Counted from the first letter of the stretch, positions 25,427 to 33,966 are shown. The stretch: DNA of 64,000 nt from Streptosporangium sp. NBC_01755 (GCF_035917995.1 NZ_CP109131.1:4340001-4404000); one strand, 5' to 3'. Notes: a model not told the origin generated them from the letters alone. Numbers and translations are program-made.

Positions 25427-26173
25427 ATGCGCACGCCCGCACGTAGACGACCGTGGGCGTTCGCGGTCGCATTTGTTGTAGCGATTTTCTGTCTTATTTC
25501 GGGATGTAGCCCTGGAAGTGGTGCGACCGTACCCGTGATGGTGGGTGCCGAACCCCCCGCCTCGACCACCCCGCCACCTCCGATCCCGGCACCGCTCGTC
25601 ATGATCATCGGTGACAGTTTCACGGTCGGGTCGGGGCCGGTACGCGGATGGGACGGTTACGCGGCACAGGTCGCCCGGCGGCTGGGCTGGCAGCTGGTCA
25701 CCGCGGGCGCCGCGGGAACGGGCTTCGTCAACCCGGGCAGGGTGGGCCGGACCTTCCAGCAGTCCTTTGTCAAGGAGCTCTCCTGGCGCCCTGAGCCCGA
25801 CCTGTTGATCATCTCCGGCGGGCGTAACGACCGCGGGATCGGGGCCGCCAGGATCGAGACGGCGGCGGTCCACCTGCTGGAGCTGGTCAGGCGGCAGTGG
25901 CCGCACACCAGGATCGTGCTGGTCGGCCCGATCTGGATGACGAGGGCTCCCCGCTGGGCCTACCGGGTGAGGGAAGCCGTCTCGACCGCGGCCGACCGGC
26001 TGGCGGTGCCCTTCCTCGACCCGTTCGAGCCACTCGGCCCGCATGGCCGGGGCTGGGGCCGGGGGGCGGTCCTGCCCGACGGCGTCCACCCCACCCTCGT
26101 GGGCCACCTGCGCCTCTCGCGCTGGATGGTCACCAGACTGCACGAGTACGGCATCGAGGCGCGCCCTTCCTGA
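25427..26173 (+). CDS. SGNH/GDSL-family lipoprotein hydrolase
   Basis: A 248-residue esterase-type hydrolase. A lipoprotein signal peptide ends in the lipobox LISGC (Cys about 27), so the enzyme should be anchored outside the membrane. Block I is IIGDSFTVG (Ser about 63), a GGRND block lies at about 132-136, and block V is DGVHPT (Asp 218, His 221). The Pro/Thr-rich stretch after the Cys is a spacer. The substrate is unknown; cell-wall or lipid esters are typical. Confidence 0.85.
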   Translation: MRTPARRRPWAFAVAFVVAIFCLISGCSPGSGATVPVMVGAEPPASTTPPPPIPAPLVMIIGDSFTVGSGPVRGWDGYAAQVARRLGWQLVTAGAAGTGFVNPGRVGRTFQQSFVKELSWRPEPDLLIISGGRNDRGIGAARIETAAVHLLELVRRQWPHTRIVLVGPIWMTRAPRWAYRVREAVSTAADRLAVPFLDPFEPLGPHGRGWGRGAVLPDGVHPTLVGHLRLSRWMVTRLHEYGIEARPS

Positions 26174-26300
26174 CCGGGCGGAACCGGCCGGCCGGAGTGG
26201 AGCTCGGCACCGCTTCGGCCGGCCGGAGTGGTGCCGATGCGCGCCGGGTGCGCTGACGCTCGGCGTGGCACGCACCGCGGCGCGTCCGTTCAGGGGGTGA

Positions 26301-26337
26301 GGCGGTGGTGTCAGGCGGTGGTGTCAGGCGGTGGGAG
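26301..26337. repeat. 13-bp tandem repeat over the permease gene stop
   Basis: GGCGGTGGTGTCA occurs twice (26301-26313, 26314-26326) and partly a third time. The stop codon of the minus-strand permease is inside the second copy. Confidence 0.9.
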
Positions 26338-27598
26338 GGCGACTCGGCGTCTGACGTGCCGCGTAGAGGATGGCTCCGACCGCCAGGACGGCGCTGCCTG
26401 AGAGTACCGAGATCACCGGGAGACTGAAGGCGAGAGCGACGCAGCCGACCATCCCGAGGATGGGAACGGCCCGGAGCGGGCGTCCTTCGCCGGGGGCCAG
26501 TGTCCAGGCGGCGGCGTTGGCGATGGCGTAGTAGGCCAGCACGCCGAAGGAGGAGAAACCGATCGCGCCGCGCAGGTCGGTGGTCAGCACGAGTACGGCG
26601 ATGACGGCGCCGACGGTGAGTTCGGCCCGGTGTGGCACTTTGAAGCGCGGGTGCACGGCGGCCAGGAAGGAGGGCAGCCGGCGGTCCCTGGCCATGGCCA
26701 GGGTGGTGCGGGAGACGCCGAGGATCAGCGCGAGCAGCGACCCGAGGGCGGCGATCGCGGCGCCGGCGCCGACGACCGGGCCCAGGGCGGGCATGCCTGC
26801 GGCGCGGACCGCCTCGGCCAGCGGGGCGGCCGTTTCGGCCAGTCGCCGGGGGCCGAGGACGGCCAGGGTGGTGACGGCCACGGCCGTGTAGACGACCAGG
26901 GTGATACCGAGGGCGAGGGGGATCGCGCGGGGGATGGTCCGGGCGGGATCGCGCACCTCCTCGCCGAGGGTGGCGATGCGGGCGTAGCCGGCGAAGGCGA
27001 AGAACAGCAGGCCGGCGGCCTGCAGCACGCCGCGCACGCCCGCATCGGTGGTGATGGCAAGCCGGTCCGCCTGCGCTTGGCCGCTGATCAGGCTCGCCAC
27101 CACCACGGCGGCCAGCACGAGCAGCACCGTCGCGACGATCGTGCGGGTCAGCCAGGCGGCCTTCTGGACCCCGGTGTAGTTCAGCGCGGTCAGGGCCACC
27201 ACCGCGGCCACGGCCACCTCCCGCTCGTGTCCCGGCCACACATAGGCGCCCACGGTCAGTGCCATCGCCGCACAGGAGGCGATCTTGCCGACCACGAAGC
27301 TCCAGCCGGCCAGGTAGCCCCACAGGGGGCCCAGGCGCATCCGGCCGTAAAGGTAGGTGCCGCCGGAGGCCGGATAGAGTGCCGCCAGCCGGGCCGAGGA
27401 GGTGGCGTTGCAGTAGGCCACCGCCGCCGCGAGCCCCAGGCCCAGAAGCAGTCCCGACCCGGCTGCCGCCGCAGCCGGGGCCAGTGCGGCGAAGACTCCG
27501 GCGCCGATCATCGAACCCAGGCCGATCACCACCGCGTCCCCCAGGCCCAGGCGACGCTCCAGCCGTGGCTGCTCGGCTCCGGCGGGCGGCTCGGCCAC
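26324..27598 (-). CDS. APC-family amino acid permease
   Basis: A 424-residue transporter with about 12 hydrophobic segments and the family start LGLGDAVVIGLGSMIGAGVFAAL. LYPASGGTYLYGR and EEVRDPARTIPRAI are APC signatures. It is expected to exchange or take up amino acids across the cytoplasmic membrane; the substrate cannot be read from sequence. The GTG start has GGAGGG 5 bases upstream. The 3' end is embedded in a tandem repeat. Confidence 0.88.
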   Translation of the reverse strand: MAEPPAGAEQPRLERRLGLGDAVVIGLGSMIGAGVFAALAPAAAAAGSGLLLGLGLAAAVAYCNATSSARLAALYPASGGTYLYGRMRLGPLWGYLAGWSFVVGKIASCAAMALTVGAYVWPGHEREVAVAAVVALTALNYTGVQKAAWLTRTIVATVLLVLAAVVVASLISGQAQADRLAITTDAGVRGVLQAAGLLFFAFAGYARIATLGEEVRDPARTIPRAIPLALGITLVVYTAVAVTTLAVLGPRRLAETAAPLAEAVRAAGMPALGPVVGAGAAIAALGSLLALILGVSRTTLAMARDRRLPSFLAAVHPRFKVPHRAELTVGAVIAVLVLTTDLRGAIGFSSFGVLAYYAIANAAAWTLAPGEGRPLRAVPILGMVGCVALAFSLPVISVLSGSAVLAVGAILYAARQTPSRPPTA

Positions 27599-28042
27599 GG
27601 CATCCCTCCGCTCCAGGAAAACGGGACTCGATATCAGGGCACGATACCGAGTCGCGGCGTGCGGAGATCACTCAGGTGCGGCGCCGGTCGGCAGATCGGA
27701 ATGTGCCACGGGGCGATCGATGTCCCGGCTGAGGGCGAGCGTGCCTGACAGATCAGGTGACGTCCCCGGGGGCGGTGCGGGCTCTGTGATCGACGTGATC
27801 TTCGTGGCTTGCGGCCGCTAGGTGCATAAAGGACATTTCATCTCAAAGCGACTTGTAGGAGTTTAATATCCGCCATAAGCGGACAAGGGGAGTGTAAAAG
27901 CCTCGAATTGCTGTTTGTCGGCAGACATGCCAGGAAACTATGACAATTAGAGATGGCGCATAGATGGTCATCTCAGATGATTTCCGGCCGATCTAGGAAA
28001 TGTCGGAAATTAGGGTAACTGAACCTTTCGAGGGGAAACAAA
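27599..28042. other. Intergenic region, AT-rich right half
   Basis: No gene is supported. The right half (about 27820-28040) is much AT-richer than the window. It holds a small hairpin TCCGC-CATAA-GCGGA (27869-27883) and presumably the promoter of the secreted peptide gene. CGAGGGGAAAC before 28043 is its ribosome-binding site. Confidence 0.5.
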
Positions 28043-28366
28043 ATGCCCAAGTCCAAGAGTGTTATCGCAGGGCTCGCGATCAGTACGGCGCTGACCGGCG
28101 GGGTCGTCGGTATGGGGGCGGCGACCACCGCCACGAGCGCCGGCGCGACCACCACCGCGGTCACCGCCGCGGCCTTCCCGACCTGGGGTGGTGGCTGCGG
28201 GCGCGGCTGCGGCTGCGGCGGCGGCGGTGGCTGCGGCGGTTGGGGACGCGGTCACCGCGGCCACAGCCGCGTCAGGGTGACCATCAACAACCACAACCAC
28301 AACAACAACCACCTGAGCAACAGGAGCGGCGGCGGCCGCTTCGCGGGCTTCGGCGACGACGACTAG
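28043..28366 (+). CDS. Secreted Gly/Cys- and Asn/His-rich small protein
   Basis: A 107-residue protein. The N-terminal 35-40 residues look like a Sec signal peptide (MPKSKSVIAGLAISTALTGG...). The mature part has a Gly/Cys block with Cys at 52, 56, 58 and 64, a short basic stretch (RGHRGHSRVRV), an Asn/His block (NNHNHNNNH), and an acidic end (GDDD). The Cys and His suggest metal binding or cross-linking, possibly at the cell surface. It has its own AT-rich promoter region and is monocistronic. I recognise no family. Confidence 0.7.
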   Translation: MPKSKSVIAGLAISTALTGGVVGMGAATTATSAGATTTAVTAAAFPTWGGGCGRGCGCGGGGGCGGWGRGHRGHSRVRVTINNHNHNNNHLSNRSGGGRFAGFGDDD

Positions 28367-28806
28367 GTCTCCTGCTCGCCGAACCGCGGTCGTGCCCCGA
28401 TTCGGGCACGGTGCGGGGGCCGGTAACCGTCCGGTTGTGAGGAGGAACTGTTCTGGGAGCGTGTTTACCGGAGCACACTCACCGGCAACGGCAGGATATG
28501 AGGCCGCTTGCGGCCGGATTCGTGATTTCGAGTGGCCGCGGAAGCGTCGAGTGGCCCCGGAAGCACGGCGAAGAGGCAAGGATCCCGCATTCACCGGGGC
28601 CGCGCTTTCCACGAGGAAACGCCGTCCAGAGCGGTGAAGTTGGAAACCGGAGGGGAACCTCTTCGGGATTCTGACTCTTGATGCAGTGCGAGTTCTCATT
28701 CATCGGGAATTATGGGCGGCGGCCCCGTGCGTCTCGAATCGAACCGCGGGGGCGTCGCCCGGTGATGTCCGGCTTCTGCCGCGTTACCAATGATCTTGAA
28801 ATGGGG
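28367..28806. other. Intergenic region with short repeats
   Basis: No gene is supported. It contains the hairpin GGCCGC-TT-GCGGCC (28502-28515) and an 18-bp direct repeat with one mismatch (28528-28545, 28547-28564). A tRNA-like fragment near 28725-28795 was considered and rejected. Confidence 0.5.
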
Positions 28807-28843
28807 AGGCCCCGTGGCGCGGTGTGAACCGGCCACGGGGCCT
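28807..28843. terminator. Strong terminator hairpin
   Basis: A perfect 12-bp stem AGGCCCCGTGGC / GCCACGGGGCCT with a 13-base loop, downstream of the minus-strand LacI relic. Confidence 0.65.
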
Positions 28844-28896
28844 GTGAGGTCGATGCGAGGCCGACGGTGCCGCAGGACTCGGCGTCCGGTGTACGG

Positions 28897-29379
28897 CTAG
28901 GAGATGGTGGGAGTGGACGGGGTGCCGCTACCGCTCCAGCCGCCGATGAAGCCGAAGGTGGTGGATCCGCGCTCGTGGGCGGCGGCCGAGCCCATCGAGA
29001 GCAGCAGCAGCCTGGTGGCGAGTGCCGCGAACTCCTCCACCGGTTGACGGACCGTGGTGAGCGTGGGGGAGGTCCGCCGGGAGGCGGGGGCGTCGTCGAA
29101 GCCGATGACCGCCACATCCTCCGGCACTCGGCGGCCGGTCCGGCGCAGGGTCTGCAACGCGGCCGCGGCCATCACGTCGGAGGCCGCGAAGACCATGTCG
29201 ACGTGCGGCATCCGGCGTAGTAGCCACTGCATGCCGTGCACGCCCGACGCGTGGCTGAAGTCGCCGTACGCGACCGGCACGCCGGTCATCCCGGCCAGGG
29301 CGAGAGTCTGCAGGAACTCATCGAGCCGGTCGCGGTCGGAAGTGTCAAAAGACGTCTCCGAAAAATCACCATCTGTATG
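28897..29379 (-). pseudogene. LacI-family regulator relic (C-terminal half)
   Basis: Only the second half of a LacI/GalR ligand-binding domain remains: DFSHASG, DMVFAASDVMAAAALQTLR, PEDVAVIGFDDAP, TTVRQPVEEF. The frame is open back to the TGA of the GNAT gene at 29380 but has no start codon before 29289 and no DNA-binding domain. The break falls exactly at the end of the acetyltransferase gene, so a deletion probably joined the two. It is a 5'-truncated remnant, not an active repressor. Confidence 0.8.
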
Positions 29380-29934
29380 TCAAATTTCCCTGACAGTCCA
29401 ATCAGGGGCAAGTATCGCCATGATTACGGAGTCGTGCCACTCACCGTTCATGCGCAATGCGTCACGGCACACCCCCTCCTGGGCGAAGCCGATCTTGCGA
29501 TAGACGTGCGCGGCCCGCTCGTTGAAGGCGTAGACCTCCAGACTCACCCGGTGCAGCGGCGTGGAGGTGAAGACGTGGTCGAGGGTCAGCCGGATCGCCT
29601 CGGTGCCGTAACCCCGGCCGTAGGCGCGCGGGCCGATCAGCGCGATGCGCAGGTTGCAGGAGAGATTGTCGGCATCGAACTGGTTGAGCACGATCTCGCC
29701 CACGTAGGCGTCGTCGGTGGCGGTGCAGATCGCCAGGTCCAGCCGGTCGTCGTGGTCACCCCGCGATCCGTACCAGATCTTGATCGATTCGAACTCCGGC
29801 TTGCCGTGCGAACCGGTCAGCCGGACGGTCTCGGGGTCGTTGACCAGCTCCCAGAGGCCGTCCACATGCTCGGGGCCGACCGGCCGGAGCGTCACGTGCT
29901 CTCCGGAGAGAGTGGGTTTGTGCGTGAACATCAT
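29380..29934 (-). CDS. GNAT-family N-acetyltransferase
   Basis: A 184-residue RimJ/RimL-type acetyltransferase. Features are LRPVGPEHVDGLWELVNDPE, the acetyl-CoA-binding GPRAYGRGYGTEAIRL, and VSLEVYAFNERAAHVYRKIGF. It transfers acetyl from acetyl-CoA to an amine; the acceptor is unknown. The start is one of two adjacent ATGs. A TAGACA 6 bases upstream resembles the leaderless promoters of this genome but lacks the final T. Confidence 0.85.
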   Translation of the reverse strand: MMFTHKPTLSGEHVTLRPVGPEHVDGLWELVNDPETVRLTGSHGKPEFESIKIWYGSRGDHDDRLDLAICTATDDAYVGEIVLNQFDADNLSCNLRIALIGPRAYGRGYGTEAIRLTLDHVFTSTPLHRVSLEVYAFNERAAHVYRKIGFAQEGVCRDALRMNGEWHDSVIMAILAPDWTVREI

Positions 29935-30014
29935 CCGGTGTGTCTATCGGCCGGAAACCCCGCAGAGCAACCGGATCGCCGAAGGCTCCGTCCCTCAGCC
30001 GAGGGGAGAAGACC

Positions 30015-30341
30015 TCACCAGGGTCCGTACGGCCCCTGGTTGCCGCCCTTGCCGATCTCCCGCACGGCGGGGCGCACGTCGGCGAGGTAGATGCCCGAGA
30101 CGACGACGGACGCGATCGTGAAGATGCTCAGCGTGCTGAGATACCCCACCGCGGCGGCGAAGCCGAACAGCGCCGCCAGTCCCAGGATGACCAGCCACAG
30201 GTTCTTGCTCTGCTTGCCGGTGACCGCGAACGCCCGTGCGGGGGTCCTCACCGCGTGGATGAGCGCCCAGCCCGACAGCGCGAACACCCCGACGGCCAGG
30301 ATCCAGAAGACCAGGTCCAGGGCACCGTGGATTTGGATCAT
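30015..30341 (-). CDS. DUF2516 membrane protein
   Basis: A 108-residue membrane protein with three predicted helices (LDLVFWILAVGVFALSGWAL, LWLVILGLAALFGFAAAVGY, IFTIASVVVSGIYLADV). It resembles Rv0476 of M. tuberculosis, which likewise follows the HbhA gene. Its role is unknown. GGAGAGACG precedes the ATG. Confidence 0.8.
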   Translation of the reverse strand: MIQIHGALDLVFWILAVGVFALSGWALIHAVRTPARAFAVTGKQSKNLWLVILGLAALFGFAAAVGYLSTLSIFTIASVVVSGIYLADVRPAVREIGKGGNQGPYGPW

Positions 30342-30577
30342 CGTCTCTCCAGAACGCTCGCCTCACCGGTTTCCCTCAGCCTAATGCCGAAAGTCCTCTT
30401 CGCGGGGTCCTCGGCCGCCACAGGCCCGCCCCGGTTGGACGCGTGAGCGGGCCTCGCCGGCCGGGGAACGGCCCTCGAACGCCGCGGGACCCGCCCCGGC
30501 GGTGCCGGAACGGGTCCTGGAGCCGGTGTCCTGCCCGGCCGCGACCTGGTGGAGGCATCGCCGAGCCCGCGACGGGC

Positions 30578-31006
30578 TCAGGCTTTGGAGGTGCCGGACT
30601 TCGAGGTACGGGTGCTCTTCTTCGGGGTCGTGACGGCCCTGGGCCGGGCGGCCTGGGAGAGCTCCTCCAGCTCCAGGGCGGCCTCGCTGCTCGTCTTGGA
30701 GACGACCTTGCGGCCGCGGTTGGCGAACTCCTCGTAGAGCTCGGTGGCCTTGCCCGCGAACTGGTCGGCGTAGTCGCGCGCCTTCACGGGGAAGTCCTTG
30801 GCGTAGCCCTCGGCCTTGCCGGCGAGCTCCCTGGCCTTCTCCGGGAGGTCCTTGGCGGCCTCGCGGATCTCCTCGCGGCGGCTCTGCAGCCTCTGGATCC
30901 GCTCGGGAAGCTCCAGGAGCTTCTCGACGGCGAAGTCGCCGGCCCCGGCGACGGCGTAGAACGGCTTGGAGTCGGCCAGCTTCTTGACTTCGGTGGCGAT
31001 GGGCAT
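30578..31006 (-). CDS. HbhA-like coiled-coil protein
   Basis: A 142-residue Ala/Glu/Lys-rich coiled-coil protein resembling heparin-binding hemagglutinin (HbhA). The helical body carries LPEKARELAGKAEGYAKD-type repeats. A short Lys/Ser/Thr-rich tail (TPKKSTRTSKSGTSK) is weaker than the Lys/Pro/Ala repeats of mycobacterial HbhA. In non-pathogens it may act at the membrane or on lipid bodies. It lies 3 bases after the HTH gene, in one operon. Confidence 0.75.
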   Translation of the reverse strand: MPIATEVKKLADSKPFYAVAGAGDFAVEKLLELPERIQRLQSRREEIREAAKDLPEKARELAGKAEGYAKDFPVKARDYADQFAGKATELYEEFANRGRKVVSKTSSEAALELEELSQAARPRAVTTPKKSTRTSKSGTSKA

Positions 31007-31009
31007 GGG

Positions 31010-31537
31010 TTAACCTTCCTTGGTTTCCTTTGTGATGTGGCCGTTGCTCTGGGACGCCGCGTAGGGTTTCAACGCGGTGAGATATTCCCCGGGCAGCGGT
31101 ACCTCGTCGTCAGGCGAGGAGTCCGCGTCACCCTGCCGGGGCTCCGGTGCGGGATGCGTTTTCTGGGAGGTCTGCGCATCCTCGTCCGGAGCCTCGGCCC
31201 GGCTCTCCTTGCGAAACGACTCGTAGATGTCGATCAACACCTGGCGCTGGCGCTCGGTGATGAGATGGTCGGCCCTGATCGCGGTCAGCACGTCGCTGTC
31301 CGGCTCGCGCTCCTCAATGAGGCCGGCCTGGACGTAGAGCGCCTGCGACGAGATGTGCAGGCCCTTGGCGATCTGGTTCAGGATCTCGGCGCTGGGCTTG
31401 CGCAGCCCGCGCTCGATCTGGCTCAGGTAGGGGTTGGAGACCCCCGCCGCCGCGGCGAGCTGACGCAGGGAGATCTTCGCGTGCGTGCGCTGCTCGCGGA
31501 TGTACTCACCGATCGAGCCAACCTTGGGTAGTGCCAT
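31010..31537 (-). CDS. XRE-family regulator upstream of HbhA-like gene
   Basis: A 175-residue protein. The helix-turn-helix covers residues 5-65 (SLRQLAAAAGVSNPYLSQIERGLRKPS). A middle region (LTAIRADHLITERQRQVLIDIYESF) and a polar tail follow. It corresponds in position and order to Rv0474 upstream of hbhA in M. tuberculosis. The TTGCAA palindromes just upstream are likely its own operator. The ATG at 31537 was chosen because it begins the conserved MALPKVGSIGEYIREQR. Confidence 0.85.
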   Translation of the reverse strand: MALPKVGSIGEYIREQRTHAKISLRQLAAAAGVSNPYLSQIERGLRKPSAEILNQIAKGLHISSQALYVQAGLIEEREPDSDVLTAIRADHLITERQRQVLIDIYESFRKESRAEAPDEDAQTSQKTHPAPEPRQGDADSSPDDEVPLPGEYLTALKPYAASQSNGHITKETKEG

Positions 31538-31560
31538 GTCTTGAGTCTGCCGCACCGTGC

Positions 31561-31595
31561 TTGCAATTGCAAACGTATTGGCTAACACTTGCAAG
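31561..31595. promoter_or_regulatory. TTGCAA palindromes upstream of the HTH gene
   Basis: TTGCAATTGCAA (31561-31572) and CTTGCAAG (31588-31595) are two perfect palindromes within 50 bases upstream of the HTH start. Autoregulation is likely. Confidence 0.5.
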
Positions 31596-31628
31596 CATTT
31601 TGGGGTGAAGTTGTACTGGACCGGCCGG

Positions 31629-31752
31629 CATGCCGAGGTGAGGTCGGTGCGGGATCAGCCATGCCGAGGTGAGGTCGGTGCGGGATCAGCCATGCCGAGG
31701 TGAGGTCGGTGCGGGATCAGCCATGCCGAGGTGAGGTCAGTGCGGGATCAGC
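31629..31752. repeat. Four tandem 31-bp repeats over the M56 gene end
   Basis: Copies at 31629-31659, 31660-31690, 31691-31721 and 31722-31752. The last contains the final codons and TGA stop of the peptidase gene; in the other three the stop reads CGA. Confidence 0.95.
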
Positions 31753-32663
31753 CAGAGCAGCGGGGCCGAGGACGTCAGGGTGACGGAGAAGGCGACGATG
31801 GCGTAGCGGACCCCAAGCGGCAGGATCGGGCCCGGTGTCACCAGGCGCTCCACCCTGGCCATCACGGCGGCGGACGACGAGGTCGTGGCGCCCAGCGCGC
31901 CGTGCGGCGCGGGGACGGCGCCGGCCGTGCCGAAGCGCAGCAGGGCGGTCGCCAGGCGGCGTGGGGAGCAGTAGCGGCGGGCGACGTCGTCGGCGGCCAT
32001 CTCCACCAGCAGACCGACCTCGCTCTGCGCGTCCTTGACCACGCGCGACCAGGGCAGGGCCCTGCGCAGCGCGGCGAAAGGCAGCAGCACCAGGTCGTGC
32101 CGCTCGCGCACGTGGGCGGTCTCGTGGGCGAGCACCGCGGTCAGCTCGTCGGCGGAGAGCAGTTTCAGCGCACCCTCGCTGACCACCACCTGGGAGCGGA
32201 GGCCGGGCACGCAGTAGGCGGTGGCGCACGGGTGGTCGAGCACCCGTACGCCGGGGACCACCGGGTCCTCCCGGGCGATCAGGGCGAGCAGGGTGCGGTG
32301 GCGGTGCCGGGCGCGGAACGTCTGCACGCCCGCGGCGAGTAGCACCATGATCAGCACGGCGAGGGCGGTCAGCCCGGCGATGAGCGCGAGGATCCTCGGC
32401 AGGTCGTACGGCCGAGGCAGCCCCCTGCCGCCGCCGAACGCGGAGGCGGTGAATTCGGCCAGGCCGTGCAGCACGCCCTGACCGTAGGGCTCCAGCGCGT
32501 AGCCGAGCAGAGCGCCCGTCCCGGCCAGTCCCCAGGTGACCCCCAGCGCCTGCCACAGCACGATGGCCACGTGTGGAGCGCGGTAGGTCCACCGTGCCCC
32601 GGTGAACCGCCAGGCACCGACCGCGCAGGCCAGGGCGAGCGTCGCCAGGGCTGCCGCGGTCAT
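31737..32663 (-). CDS. M56-family (BlaR1/MecR1-like) membrane metallopeptidase
   Basis: A 308-residue membrane protein with about four hydrophobic helices and a zinc site HETAH at residues 182-186. The downstream Glu is probably in LLVEMAADDVARR. It lacks the penicillin-sensing extracellular domain of BlaR1, as do many actinobacterial M56 proteins. It probably cleaves or inactivates the adjacent BlaI-type repressor when triggered. The ATG directly abuts the repressor stop codon. Confidence 0.87.
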   Translation of the reverse strand: MTAAALATLALACAVGAWRFTGARWTYRAPHVAIVLWQALGVTWGLAGTGALLGYALEPYGQGVLHGLAEFTASAFGGGRGLPRPYDLPRILALIAGLTALAVLIMVLLAAGVQTFRARHRHRTLLALIAREDPVVPGVRVLDHPCATAYCVPGLRSQVVVSEGALKLLSADELTAVLAHETAHVRERHDLVLLPFAALRRALPWSRVVKDAQSEVGLLVEMAADDVARRYCSPRRLATALLRFGTAGAVPAPHGALGATTSSSAAVMARVERLVTPGPILPLGVRYAIVAFSVTLTSSAPLLWLIPH

Positions 32664-33032
32664 CTACTCGTCCTCCAGCTCCTCCTCAAGGCCGGTCAGG
32701 GCCCTGCGCAGGATGTCGGCTTCGGTGCCGGTGACGGCCTGGGCGAACCGGGTGAGGGCCGCCGACCGGTCACCGGTCAGATCCAGCGCTTCCAGCATAA
32801 GCTCCGCGACGTAGGCGTCGCGGCTCTCCGCGGGTGCGTACCGCCACGCGCGCCCGTCGCGGGTGCGGAGCAGGAAGCCCTTGCGGGTGAGCCGGTCGAG
32901 CACGGTCATCACGGTGGTCGGCGCCAGGTCGCGGTCGGATATCAGGCGCCCGACCTCCCGCGCCGTCACGGGGGATGACTGTGCCCAGATGATGTCCATG
33001 ATGCTGCGTTCAAGCTCGCCGAGACCCTTCAC
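32664..33032 (-). CDS. BlaI/MecI/CopY-family repressor
   Basis: A 122-residue winged-helix repressor: LGELERSIMDIIWAQ, PTTVMTVLDRLTRKGFL, and an acidic C-terminal dimerisation region. It is the partner of the M56 peptidase gene that follows at once. A GTG start at 33032 sits 7 bases after TAGTCT (33045-33040), which predicts leaderless mRNA. The palindrome GTAGTACTAC (33064-33073), in the -35 region, resembles the TACTAC half-sites bound by this family. Confidence 0.88.
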   Translation of the reverse strand: MKGLGELERSIMDIIWAQSSPVTAREVGRLISDRDLAPTTVMTVLDRLTRKGFLLRTRDGRAWRYAPAESRDAYVAELMLEALDLTGDRSAALTRFAQAVTGTEADILRRALTGLEEELEDE

Positions 33033-33039
33033 ACCATTA

Positions 33040-33073
33040 AGACTAACCCCCGCACCACGAGGGGTAGTACTAC
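33040..33073 (-). promoter_or_regulatory. BlaI-type promoter and operator
   Basis: The -10 is TAGTCT (33045-33040). GTAGTACTAC (33064-33073) is a 10-bp palindrome at about -30 that fits a BlaI/CopY operator. Confidence 0.55.
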
Positions 33074-33163
33074 GGGTTGTCGAGTGACGTGTCTCACGAC
33101 GTACCCGCTCGCCCCGGCCTTCGCCCCGGCCTTGTCTCGGGCTCGCCCGGGGCGAGGCCGGGA

Positions 33164-33964
33164 CTACCCGGTCGGCTGAGGGGCGACCGCGGCCCAGGGC
33201 AGGGTGATCTCGCCGAGCCGCCAGCGCGACCGGCCGCCGAGCGGGGGGTGCTCGGCCAGCGGCCAGGTTCCGGCGAGCGTCTCGGCGGCGGCGATCCAGC
33301 GCTGGCGGGAACCGTAGGAGCCGAAGGGCGCGTTGACCGCCCAGGCGTGGTCGAAGTCGCGCAGGAAGGCGTGGACGGGCTCGCCGGGGACGTTGCGGTG
33401 AATGAGCGTCTTGGGCAGCCGGTCGGCCAGATCGGAGGGGCGCTCGAAGGAGTCGAAGCGTGCCGAGAGGGTGAGTGTCCGGGGACCCGAGCGGTCGAGC
33501 CCGACCCAGACCGCGCGGTGACCCACCTCCGAGCAGGTGCCCTCGACGATCACCCCGTCCGGCGCGAGCCGCTCGCGGAGCATCGCCCAGTAGTCCCACG
33601 CCTGTGCCTCGCCGTACTGTCGTAGCACGTTGAACGCCCTGACCAGCAGGGGCGGCCGGTCCACCGGCAACTCGAAGCCGCCCAGCGCGAAGGACAGCCC
33701 CGGGCGCTCGTGGGGTCTGGCCGCCGCGACCCTGGCCGGGTCGATCTCGATGCCGACGACCTCGACCGAGGGACAGACCCGGCGCAGCCGCAGGAACATC
33801 TCCAGGGTCGTGGTGTGCGAGGCCCCGTAGCCGAGGTCGACCACCAGCGGGCGGTCGGCGGCGCGCAGCAGGTGGCCGTACGCGGCGACGACCCACCGGT
33901 CGGCCCGTCGCAGACGGTTGTGACCGGTGGTCCCCCTGGTGATCTCCCCTATCGGCTTGGGCAT
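33164..33964 (-). CDS. Class I SAM-dependent methyltransferase-like protein
   Basis: A 266-residue protein. Motif I LVVDLGYGASHTTTLE at about residues 40-55 and VVGIEIDPARV a little later are the SAM-binding strand/loop of Rossmann methyltransferases. The rest is not diagnostic, and the acceptor is unknown. It starts 2 bases after the SDR stop codon, so the two are one operon. Confidence 0.75.
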   Translation of the reverse strand: MPKPIGEITRGTTGHNRLRRADRWVVAAYGHLLRAADRPLVVDLGYGASHTTTLEMFLRLRRVCPSVEVVGIEIDPARVAAARPHERPGLSFALGGFELPVDRPPLLVRAFNVLRQYGEAQAWDYWAMLRERLAPDGVIVEGTCSEVGHRAVWVGLDRSGPRTLTLSARFDSFERPSDLADRLPKTLIHRNVPGEPVHAFLRDFDHAWAVNAPFGSYGSRQRWIAAAETLAGTWPLAEHPPLGGRSRWRLGEITLPWAAVAPQPTG

Positions 33965-33966
33965 GG

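Noticed and set aside
28725..28795. tRNA-like segment on the minus strand with a GGTTCGATTC T-loop-like sequence
   Set aside because: No complementary acceptor stem can be formed, and the anticodon stem would have a 6-base loop. At best it is a very degenerate fragment.
31629..31752. Four regular 31-bp repeats considered as a CRISPR-like array
   Set aside because: The repeats are directly abutting with no spacers, no cas genes are present, and the unit derives from the end of the adjacent gene.
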